Below, in pieces: positions 56,501-64,000 of a stretch of DNA of 64,000 nt. Location of the stretch: assembly GCF_043290135.1 (NCBI RefSeq), contig NC_134710.1, forward strand, positions 3,087,821 through 3,151,820. Reading direction: 5' to 3'. Position 1 is the stretch's first letter. Every line of letters starts with the position of its first letter. The position numbers were made by a program, and so were the translations under genes. The notes beneath the pieces are model-generated. The model was not told the DNA's origin. It searched no databases and saw only the letters and a program-made list of their open reading frames with translations. The stretch is from Rhipicephalus microplus. Lineage: Eukaryota > Arthropoda > Arachnida > Ixodida > Ixodidae.

Positions 56501-58001
56501 TGGTATCGGGGTCATGGACTTCACGTGAACCTGGTACATTTCCGACGATAAGGTCGTAGAGTGGGTTTGTCATGCATTTGACAATAGATGTACCAGAAAA
56601 ATAAGGTGAATGAATTTCCACCTCCGCCTCAGGAACGATGATGCTACTGCCATCGGCTAAGAATAGCGTAGCGGTAGTACCTATGAGGGCTTCATCGGGT
56701 ACCAGAGAACGACGCACCACCAGTGTATTGCTACCCGTATCCCGCAACACTGAGACGGTTCGGCCAAAGATTCGGCCCTGTAACACGGGCATTTTGTGTG
56801 TGGCAAACTTCGGGTGAGTATTCACGGCGCCCGCCATGTCCTCTTCTTTGTCCGGTGAAAGCTTCACTTCCGTTGAGTGCTCCTCTGGCGACAAAAGACA
56901 TGACGTCTTGTTGGCTGAACCGTTCTTCTTTGAGCAAGTTTTGGAATCATGCCCCGCCTTCTGACAATATCCACAGAAAGGTTGTTTTGGCCTTGATCGG
57001 CACTCCGATGCCCTGTGACCCATTTTGCCACATACAAAACAACGTACTGCTCCTCTCTCCGAGTAACTACCACTTTTTTCCGTATTGCTTTTAGATTCCA
57101 CTTTTTCTCGGAAAACTAACAGGTTGACTTGCCTCTGAGCTTCTAAAAAGTTATCTGAGGCCTCGGCCATGTCCTCTAGCTTGTTGAAGTTCTTTTCTCG
57201 CAGGAAGAGTGCCAAACGGTGATGACAGTTTCTTAAGAACTGTTCTGTAACTATCAAGTTACGAAGAGCCGAATATTCTTTTCCGGTCCTCGACATTTCG
57301 ACCCAACGATCGAAAAAACTCAGTAGCCTAGTTGCGTACTGCTTGCCTGTTTCGCCGTCCTGTGGCTTGCTTTGTCGGAACTTTTCCCGATACCCTTCGG
57401 CCGTAAAACGGAAACGCTGGAGCAACGCCAACTTGGCTTTATCATAATCGAGTGAATCCTCCGGCGAAAGTCTTCCAAACACCTTTAAGGCTTCTCCGCT
57501 CAAACATAAACTTAAAGCTGTGGCCCATTTGTCCCTAGGCCATTCTTGACCGATGGCGACTCTCTCGAACCTTTTTAAATAGGCGTCCAAGTCGTCCCGG
57601 CTTTCATTAAATCCCGGTATCAACTTATGAGGATTCACGCTGCATGAAACACTCCTTTCTTGTGCTGAGCCTGGTGCTGAGTCAACAGTTCTTGTCTCTA
57701 CACGGCTATTCTCAGCTTCGGCAAGTCTAAGACGCAGTTGCAGGTTTTGGTTCTCTAATTCCAGCTGCTCCTTCTTTGCGCGTGTCTCCAGTTCGAGCTG
57801 TTTTTCTTTTTCGCGCGTCTCGAGCTCAAGCTGCTCCTTCTTGGCCTGCGTCTCCCGTTCCAACTGTTCCTTTCGAGCTTCTCGTTCCGCAGCCCGTTCC
57901 TCTCGTGCTCGTGCCTCCTTCTCCTCGTACCATGCTTTAAAATCCGCCCCATCAATTCCCATGCGATCCGCCAAGGCCATTAGCTCTCGCATATTCGACA
58001 T
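53598..58001 (-). CDS. Gag-Pol polyprotein, order gag-PR-IN-RT-RNase H
   Basis: 1467 codons from ATG at 58001; the frame is open upstream to a TTG at 58034, but the ATG is the first. Residues 25-100: charged coiled coil with repeated KKEQLELET-type heptads. 125-290: gag capsid. Zinc knuckles: C321, C324, H329, C334 and C343, C346, H351, C356. Protease: DTGS with D421. Integrase: H626, H633, C663, C666, then D696, D756, E792 (spacing D-x35-E), and a GPF module (KGPFRV, about 932-937). RT: about 1040-1260 with YIDD at 1201-1204. RNase H: D1352 (RSDAS), E1391, D1418 (TDHQP), D1461, ending six residues later. No stop, no frameshift, no env. All key residues are present, so the product should be processed by its own protease into particle, protease, integrase and RT/RNase H. 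Placement of integrase before RT is unusual for this superfamily. Confidence 0.94.
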   Translation of the reverse strand: MSNMRELMALADRMGIDGADFKAWYEEKEARAREERAAEREARKEQLERETQAKKEQLELETREKEKQLELETRAKKEQLELENQNLQLRLRLAEAENSRVETRTVDSAPGSAQERSVSCSVNPHKLIPGFNESRDDLDAYLKRFERVAIGQEWPRDKWATALSLCLSGEALKVFGRLSPEDSLDYDKAKLALLQRFRFTAEGYREKFRQSKPQDGETGKQYATRLLSFFDRWVEMSRTGKEYSALRNLIVTEQFLRNCHHRLALFLREKNFNKLEDMAEASDNFLEAQRQVNLLVFREKVESKSNTEKSGSYSERGAVRCFVCGKMGHRASECRSRPKQPFCGYCQKAGHDSKTCSKKNGSANKTSCLLSPEEHSTEVKLSPDKEEDMAGAVNTHPKFATHKMPVLQGRIFGRTVSVLRDTGSNTLVVRRSLVPDEALIGTTATLFLADGSSIIVPEAEVEIHSPYFSGTSIVKCMTNPLYDLIVGNVPGSREVHDPDTKWEERIPVKTYPNYIASGKGADREDGTLKSSVVGIKIREQRSISSEIDVPTLKTTRKDLSAAQKQDKTLDSCRSKVGQGLQGGSKSYSFEIEKGLLYRYYHLPSGKVIQQVVVPQRLRSQVLTLAHETLMSGHQGIKRTIDRVLQSFYWPGVQEAVRRYVRSCDACQRTYPKSRVGKAPLGRMPLIDTPFERVAVDIIGPLKPISHMGNRYILTLVDFATRYPDAIALPSIDSATVAEALVEMFSRIGFPREVLCDQASCFTSELMREVNDLLAIKHLSSTPYHPMCNGLVERFNGTLKQMLRKLCQEEPKTWDRLLAPLLFAYREVPQASLGFSPFELIYGRNVRGPLSLLKELWTGDNQSEEVKTTYGYVLDLRDRLEKTLQLAQENLSRAKTTQKKYYDRGSRMRRLKVGDRALVLLPTTENKLMMHWKGPFRVTGKKGDSDYWLDMGHTTKLFHINMLKRYEERPPEISPQSASFIVVEEEETDTPVPTFKATEGFGTEAIKLGPNLRNRQREEIDELLATHKDVFSEVPGKTNLLECRLKLTTSEPINTPQYPLPFAMKEVVEKEVGEMLRLGVIERSDSPYNSPLVLVKKPDKSYRTCIDFRRINDVLVSDAEPIPRTDVLFTEIGTRKFFSKFDLTKGYWQVPLDKESRLKTAFSTQSGHYHFLYMPFGIKTASAVFTRLMRRLLQGIPNVVHYIDDVLVATTTWEEHMQTLSELMNRIREAGLKIKPQKSEIGMTSIVFLGHRLGDGTIQPVEDTIIKIAKAPLPTTKKQLRSFLGLAGYYRDLIPHYAEKALPLTEMTKKRESNKINWNIEGQTAFETLKQALASGPILKAPDLKRGFVLRSDASDSCIGAVLMQEHDGVLYPVKYASRQLLPREQNYSTIERECLALVWAVEKFHIFLYGTYFTVQTDHQPLQYLSRAKHLNSRVLRWSLVLQEYNFHVEHIKGSENVGADYMSRLQ

Positions 58002-58050
58002 GATGTCAACCGCGTCAATAAATGAAGGTGTCAAACCAACGGCTTTGTCC

Positions 58051-58067
58051 TGTCGCTGCGGACGCCA
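58051..58067 (-). other. Primer binding site of the Gmr1-like element
   Basis: TGGCGTCCGCAGCGACA, starting three bases after the LTR. It begins with TGG as required to pair with a tRNA 3' CCA end. The tRNA is not identified. Confidence 0.6.
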
Positions 58068-58070
58068 GTT

Positions 58071-58961
58071 TGTGATGCGGGTTCTTGTTGCTGATTTGTT
58101 CCTCCTGGTTGAGCCCCGGAGAGTTTTTCTAATAAGGACAAAGCCGTTTGCTTAACAAACAACACCTAAACATTTACTGCAGAACTGAAGCAAAACTCAA
58201 ACACAAACTACAAGAAATGAGTAGCTGGCTAAAAGCGGGATTTAGAAGGAAAACAAACATCTAAAGTCCCGAAACTGCCGACGGAAAGTCACAGCTACAT
58301 GATGCAGTTCTGACGCGGTGATTCGGCGGTGCAGGGAAGAGAGCAAGTTCGATCTCACCAAAACGTTGCTGCTGTAATGGTGGCGACGGCGTGTACCGAT
58401 GCTCGCTGGCGGCGACGATGGAACGGGACTCGCTCGGTGATGCCTGTGGCGGCCCAGATTCGCCCGATGAGGTGGCTGGTTGCAAGGCTCAGGCCCGTGA
58501 CCCGAACTGCCGTTGCTGCACCCGCACCGGAATCTGCAGGCCTTGGTCTCGACCGTTGAGGCAGCTCGCCGTCCTTGGAAGGCGTTGTCCGGAGGTCCAG
58601 ACCGGGTGAAGTCCAGAAGGCTCAGGTCTGCCACCCGACTGCCTGTCTTCAGCTCCCAGCTGTGACCTTCCTCTTGCCTCGTTCACCTCGAACTACTAGC
58701 TCTTTTGCCCTTCAGGATTGGCTTCCTCTGGGGCACACTTGTCTCGTCCCGATTGGCCTTTCAAAACTCCGTGGTGATCAGTCATTGGCCCTTGTTTGCT
58801 TTATGGTCTTGGATGCTTGCGCTCCACGCTCTCACGTGTACCGGTCCTCGGCGTCGTCGTTGTTCAGGCGACCCAGCACGTGCACTCGGTCATCCTTTAA
58901 TTTCGCGCACTTTTCAATCATTCACAATTACGCGCACCAGTCGCATCACCATCGCATCACA
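58071..58961 (-). repeat. LTR (5' LTR on minus) of the Gmr1-like element
   Basis: 891 bp, same ends as the other LTR. It would supply the promoter for the gag-pol frame, which starts about 70 bp further on. Confidence 0.95.
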
Positions 58962-59038
58962 CACACATAGGTCTTTCTATCCCAACTCAAGTCAACGAAC
59001 CAGAACTGTTACCGCAACACCTTCACGCTAAAATCACA

Positions 59039-59962
59039 GTGGTACCCTTCCCTAGGAACATGCACCCGGTGCACAATCAGACTCGAAGAAGGGCACGAGC
59101 TCAATCCTTACTAAAAGCGGCCAACCTACACGCGACAGACGTGGTTTTCGTAGACGCCGCTAAATACGTGGACAAACCCTACTTTTCAGCTGTGGCGGTC
59201 GACCCAGACAGAAAAGCTCTTAATGCTCTTACCGTAAAAACACAGAAAGCCTGCGAGGCTGAACAAGTCGCCATTGCCCTTGCTCTAGCACTCCCTCAGC
59301 GCGACACAATATTTACCGACTCTAAACCCGCTGCACTGGCATACCACCGCGGTACACTTTGCCAGGCGGCACTAAATTCTAGCATCTGTTCAAATAACTG
59401 TAGACAAGCACATCCACTGGTTCCCTGTTCATGAAGGGATCAACGTTCAACCAGGGGTCCCCAACGGTAATGAGCTGGCCCTAACCTCGCGCGTGATCTT
59501 ACGTGCGGCGCGGGGTCGCGGTCCGACTCACTTGCCGGGGACATCAACACGCACCGGGAGCCACTCCTATCATATCATGAAATTTGCTCGCACTATAAGT
59601 TATTTAGAAAGGAATTCCCCTCACCTCACTCAGCACTAAATAAAGCACAACAATTAACGCTTCGACTGCTGCAAACGCACAGTTACCCCAGCCCCTATAT
59701 CTGCAGGAAATACCTACCAGATATAAGGCCAGAATGCCCCAAATGCCAAAATTCAAGGTGCGATTTAAGTCACATGCTGTGCCAGTGTCCCGTGCTAAAC
59801 GCTAGCTTCAGGTCCCCTGCCACCGAGGACGACTGGATCAACCACCTCAGGAGCCCCGACAGGGCCCTTCAACACCAGGCCATCCAGGAGACCCAAAAGG
59901 TGGCTGGCGAGCTCCGACTCCCAGTCCCCACATGGGCGGAGCCACCGGGCTGGCACCCGTAA
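59039..59962 (+). pseudogene. LINE ORF2 end: RNase H and zinc motif, frameshifted
   Basis: IPRNMHP-like PFPRNMHPVHN block, then RNase H motifs VVFVDAAKYV (catalytic D), CEAEQVAIALAL (E) and IFTDSKPA (D). The frame is lost near 59400-59460, where another frame carries HWFPVHEG. It returns for the last part, with CPKCQNSRCDLSHMLCQCP as zinc motif, ending at TAA after GWHP. This is the C-terminal portion of an I-group ORF2. It continues the protein that starts before the LTR element at 52393. Confidence 0.83.
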
Positions 59963-60027
59963 GGGGTGCCCAGTCCCTTTCAGGACCTTTAATAAAGTTA
60001 ATTCTCTCTCTCTCTCGCAGCCCGGCT

Positions 60028-61380
60028 GCAGTAGGTTGCCCACCCCCGGTTTGGGACAATGTACCCTCTAAGGGCCAGCGCTGCGAACTTCGTGAGAGAC
60101 GTGGGAGTGGCTTGCTCTAATGGAGTAGCGTTTCTCAAGGGCCAAAGTAAGTTGTGTGTGTCTGTCCGTCTTGACCTCGCGGTCGATGGCCTGATCGTCA
60201 TCGGTGCGCCTCGCTATTGCCGACAGGCTCCCTACCTGAATGATCGCGTTAGAGACGTGGGTGGGTACGTGGTGTTCTATTAAGTTGAAGCGCAGGCACC
60301 TTCAAGTATTGTGATGTCCCGCTGAAAGCAACCTAGCGCTAATTGGCTGATTGTATGCTATATATGGCAGCTTAAATTAACATCAACAATCGCACACGTT
60401 AGAGTTCCTCTGCAGCGCTTATGGCGTTCATGACCACAGCCATTTAACTTGTGTCGCTGCCGAACAGAATGTAACAGTGCAGTTCTTAGTTTAAATGCAA
60501 CCTACATAGATAAAAGTATACCTTTTGGGTTGTATGCTGGTGATAGTCGCGATCGAACATCTCTGATTCACCGAACGGCTGCCAGCACTTCGCGAAGATC
60601 GCGACGGCCAATCAGCGTGCGCATGCATCATCTCGTGCGGCCACACCGTGAACATCCTCCGTCTCCAGACCGGTTGCAAAGCGAAGCGGTACAGAAAAAT
60701 AGAGTCAGAATAGACTGGTGGTCGTGCCGTGTTATGGCGTTCGGTGCGCAACATGCGAGTAAAAAGCCCCAAGGAACACGTTCTCCGTGCGTGCAACAGG
60801 AAAACCAAGCAAGCGCGGCCCGTCTGAGCGACCGGAGATTCGTCCTCTTACCGCTAGGGACGCAAACGGCGCTGCGAAATTTTAAGGCTGTCTTCTTTAT
60901 ATACCGGATTGTCGAAGTACGATTTCGTAACGCGAGCAGTGCGTTCAAATGGTGTTTTTTCAGCATTGGCTGTGTGAGTAATGTTGAGGCCCGCCCATGT
61001 ATGTCATCAATTCGGCGTGAGTTGACGCTTAATAAATCTTTTGACTCGTTTGGTGACTGCACCCGTAAACATTTATTCATTTTTTACCATCATGAAATGC
61101 ATTAGCCATAGCCCCTAAAACCCTTTGAAGCCAGTCAAAATTCCTTCGCCTCTACTCGCTCTAAACATCAGTGGGGTAAATATTTACTATCCTTGCTACG
61201 GTTGAAATACTCCGTTAGCATGAGAGTATATTTTACCTCGACGAGTAAGTAGCAAAGAAGCCATAAAACGAATCCGCTAGAGGACAAGTAGCTTATCACG
61301 TTTCTAAAGTTATTTGTGTTTCATGTGTACAGCAATAACACACCTTCTCATCGTAATTATTCGTCATCACAAACACCACA
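60028..61380. other. Unassigned DNA
   Basis: Open frame 60449-61105 lacks an ATG start and matches nothing I recognise. Otherwise no gene or repeat found. Confidence 0.4.
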
Positions 61381-61389
61381 TAAAAGCCA

Positions 61390-63120
61390 TCATCATCAGA
61401 AGCCTGACTACGTCCACTGCAGGACAAAGGCCTCTCCCGTGATCCGCCAGTCAACTCGTTCCTGTGCTTGCTGCTGTAATTTCGTACCCGCAAACTTTCT
61501 AGTCTCGTCTGCCCATCCAACTTTCTGTCTCCCCCTAACCCGCTTGCCTTCTCTGGGAATCCAGTCAGTTATACTTAATGACCAGCGGTTACCCTGTCTA
61601 CGTTCTACATGCCCTGCCCATGCCCATTTCCTCTGCTTTATTTCAACTATGATATCCTTTACCTTGGTATGTTTCCTAATTAACTCTGCTCCCTTCTTGT
61701 CTCTTAAGGTTACACCTACCATTTTCTTTTCCATTGCTCGCTGCGTCGTCCTCAATATAAGCTGAAGCCTCTTTGTAAGTCTCCATGTTTCTACTCCGTA
61801 GCTAAGCCCAGGCAAGATGCAGCTGCTATATACCTTCCTCTTCAGGGATAGTGGCAATCTACCTGTCATGACTTGAGAGTGCTTGCCAAATGTGCTGTAC
61901 CCCATCCTTATTCTTCTAGTTACTTCAGTGTCGTGGTTCCGCTCCGCATTTATTACCTGTCCTAACTAGACATAGTCTTTTACAACTTCAAGTGCACTAT
62001 TACCTATCACGAAGCGCTGTTCTATTCTGAGGTTGTTGTACATTACATTCGTTTTCTGTAGATTAATTTTAAGACCTACTTTTCTGCTCTTTTTTGTCTA
62101 ACTCTTTAATCATGAGTTGCAATTCGTCCGCTGAGTTACTCAGCAATGCATTGGTGAAGCGCAGGTTACTTAGGTACTCTTCACCAACTCTGATGCCTAA
62201 CTGTTCCCATTCTAGGCCTCTGAAACCCTCCTTAAATCACGCGGTAAATAGCATTGGGGAGATTGTATCCCCCTGCCTTACACCTTTCTTGATCGGTATT
62301 ATGTTGTTTTCTTTATGAAGCACTGTGGTGGCAGTTGATCCTCTGTAGATTTCTTCCAGGTTGTGTACATATGCTTCGTCGACGCCCTGATTCCGCAGTG
62401 TCTGCATGACTGCTGATATTTCTACTGAAACAAACGCCTTCTCGTAATCTATGAAGGTTATGTATAGTGGTTGGCTATGTTCTGAGCATTTCTCTATTAC
62501 CTTACTGAATGTGGTCGATTGGTGAGTAGCCTGTTCGAAAAGCTGCTTGTTCCTTTGGTTGATTGAATTCTAGTGTTGTCTTAATTCTGTTAGCAATTCC
62601 CTTTGTGAATAGCTTGTATACTACGGAGAGCAAGCTTATCGGCCTGTAATTCTTCAAATCCTTGCCATCTCTTTTCTTATGTATTAGGATGACGTTAGCA
62701 TTCTTCAAAGATTCTGGCACTCTTCCCGTCAGGAGCTACCTCGTAAACAGGGTCGCTAGTTTTTCTACCACAGTCTGTCCTCCATCTTTCAGCAGATCTC
62801 ATGTTACATGATCCTCACAAGCAGCTTTACCTCTTTGCGTGCTCTCCAAGGCTTTTCTTACTTCTATCATTAGTGGTGGGGTGTCCTCTGGGTTACTTAT
62901 AGTTCTTATATTAAGGTCGTGATTGTGCCGGCTGTTGTACATATCTCTGTAAAACTTCTCCGCTAATTTTACTATCCCATCCATATTGGTAGTTGCTTTG
63001 CCTTCTTGTCCCTTATTGCATACATCTGGTTTTTGAGCCACGTAAAAGTACATGGCGCTTATTGGCCAGCCCTTGCACCACGGCGATGCACTAAACATCT
63101 TATTGGTCCCACAATATAGA
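61390..63120 (-). pseudogene. RTE-like LINE ORF2 remnant, catalytic motif lost
   Basis: Minus strand. Upstream part (62799-63098): KLAEKFYRDMYNSR and PPLMIEVRKALE. RT start (62502-62720): MPESLKNANVILIHKKRDGKDLKNYRPISLL. The region 61906-62500 is in broken frames and reads NLRFTNALLSNSA near 62140 where the family has a FADD box, so the catalytic aspartates are gone. The C-terminal end (61408-61905) is typical of RTE elements: ILPGLSYGVETWRLTKR, LRTTQRAMEKKMVG, RKWAWAGHVERR, GKRVRGRQKVGW and EAFVLQWT. The 3' end carries a short GATGATGAT tail near 61390. Dead. Confidence 0.88.
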
Positions 63121-63320
63121 GAAATTATAGCTTGCCTCCTTTTTGTAGAACATCAGGTTCTCAAGCGTTTAGGAGTGAGTATATATAGGGGTGAACATGT
63201 ACCTAGCAAAGATGAATGATCGTACAAAAAACGCTAGCAGCACTCGCGGCATAGTGTTAGCGGTGTGCAGAGTTGCCTGTAATCCGATAAGCGTGTCGGC
63301 ATCTGGCGCATGCGCAACTT

Positions 63321-63354
63321 GTCTCCGTGTTTCCTGAGTTTGAAACACGGAGAC
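63321..63354. repeat. Perfect 13 bp hairpin
   Basis: GTCTCCGTGTTTC (63321-63333), an 8-base loop, then GAAACACGGAGAC (63342-63354). Confidence 0.93.
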
Positions 63355-64000
63355 ATTCGAGAAGGTGCGCACATATTCAAGAAGGCATGGGGCACCCCGA
63401 GCATTTGATGCTGGGTGGCACAAGTTCACGAGGCAAGCAAGCACGCTGGCCGATAGTGACGCCTGACAAGCGGGAATGTCTTGCGACCTGAATTTCGGTC
63501 GCATTTGGGAAATGCGCATGCATGCAGCCAGGTGCAGCATAAAAACTTCACTGCTTAGTAAGATAAAGAAAACGACGGGAGCAAACGAGACTCGTTGCAT
63601 GAGGGGCCCTTCATTTGGACAACAGCTTCTGAGCAACGCGTATTTTTTTACTTTGTGTTTTCCGGAGGGGAACGGGTTCCAGGGGCTCCCGCGCAACAGG
63701 AGCGGCGCCCATTAGGCAGCAAACCTGTTCCGCCGGCCACCAAATTACACGAGACCGCCCCCACGGCGGAATTCCCCGGATTCCGGAACAGGGCCCCTTG
63801 TAGCGCTCCTACTGGCTGCCATCGCAACAGTATTTTTTTTCTTTCTTTCAATTATCAGCCGGAAACCATCAAGAAGACATTTCATGATGTTATAAGATAA
63901 AACATTATTGTTTGTGCTTAGCAACTTGCGGGATGTCTTCCCTTTTAATTAGTAAATGCTTATTTTCCATCACGTGTTTCAAAACTCCAATGATATAGAT
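63355..64000. other. Unassigned DNA
   Basis: GC-rich around 63660-63800 (near CGGAATTCCCCGGATTCCGG, a partly palindromic stretch). No gene recognised. Confidence 0.4.

Larger units (their letters stand above)
52439..58961 (-). mobile_element. Apparently intact LTR retrotransposon with integrase upstream of RT (Gmr1-like order)
   Basis: 6523 bp with two 891 bp LTRs (52439-53329 and 58071-58961), TG...CA ends and TSD CACAC (52434-52438 and 58962-58966). A primer site follows the 5' LTR and a polypurine tract precedes the 3' LTR. One uninterrupted gag-pol frame fills most of the interior. Domain sequences are Ty3/gypsy-like, while the order is PR-IN-RT-RNase H. The LTRs look identical except for one difference noticed (53210 T against 58842 C), which indicates recent insertion. 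Confidence 0.93.
52393..60013 (+). mobile_element. I-like LINE: sense 3' segment, split by LTR element
   Basis: The sense part runs 52393-52438 and resumes at 58962-60013. Between them lies the 6.5 kb LTR element. The reading frame is continuous across the site once the element and one TSD copy are removed. It ends with AATAAAGTTAATT and a (CT)n tail before the right TSD. Confidence 0.8.

Noticed and set aside
60449..61105. 218-codon plus-strand open frame as a host gene
   Set aside because: It starts at a TTG, shows no family motif, and its composition is irregular. Probably chance.

Overview
The window reads as nuclear DNA of an ixodid (hard) tick. Three things point there. One host exon encodes the N-terminus of a secreted tick-type ferritin (ferritin 2). 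A tRNA-derived SINE resembling the tick Ruka family occurs at least six times. The rest is dominated by LINE remnants (I-like, CR1/Jockey-like, RTE-like) and Ty3/gypsy LTR elements, together with long TA, GATA, AAC and CAT simple repeats. There is no operon structure and no bacterial signal. I cannot name the genus.

Layout. 1-10 kb: a second tRNA-derived repeat family, a solo LTR (5030-5528) sitting exactly on a start codon, two arrays of a ~145 bp satellite-like unit, a minisatellite, and a candidate small spliced gene whose intron+exon unit is duplicated (7978-8514). 10-16 kb: two 5'-truncated copies of one I-like LINE, each with its own target-site duplication (TSD). 16-22 kb: SINEs, very long TA tracts inside inverted repeats, and the ferritin exon (21000-21212, minus strand). 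22.4-33.5 kb: a decayed gypsy element on the minus strand, split in its reverse transcriptase by a near-full-length I-like LINE (25142-31063, 11 bp TSD) and in its integrase by a SINE (16 bp TSD). 33.5-47.5 kb: unassigned AT-rich DNA, duplicated non-coding blocks and several minus-strand LINE remnants. 47.6-51.1 kb: a gypsy element with both LTRs but a large internal deletion. 52.1-60.0 kb: an I-like LINE with a twin-priming type inversion, into which an apparently intact 6.5 kb LTR retrotransposon has inserted (52439-58961). 61.4-63.1 kb: an RTE-like LINE remnant.

The most notable object is the intact element at 52439-58961. It has 891 bp LTRs that look almost identical, a 5 bp TSD and one uninterrupted gag-pol frame of about 1467 residues. 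Its domains are Ty3/gypsy-like, but the order is gag, protease, integrase, reverse transcriptase, RNase H. Integrase therefore lies upstream of reverse transcriptase, as in Ty1/copia and in the small Gmr1 group of gypsy elements. All its catalytic motifs are visible, so it is a candidate for a recently active element.

How the parts relate: the window is mainly a record of nested transposition, SINE into LTR element, LINE into LTR element and LTR element into LINE. The one confident host gene piece is the ferritin exon. Its later exons were not recognised here and would lie further along the minus strand.
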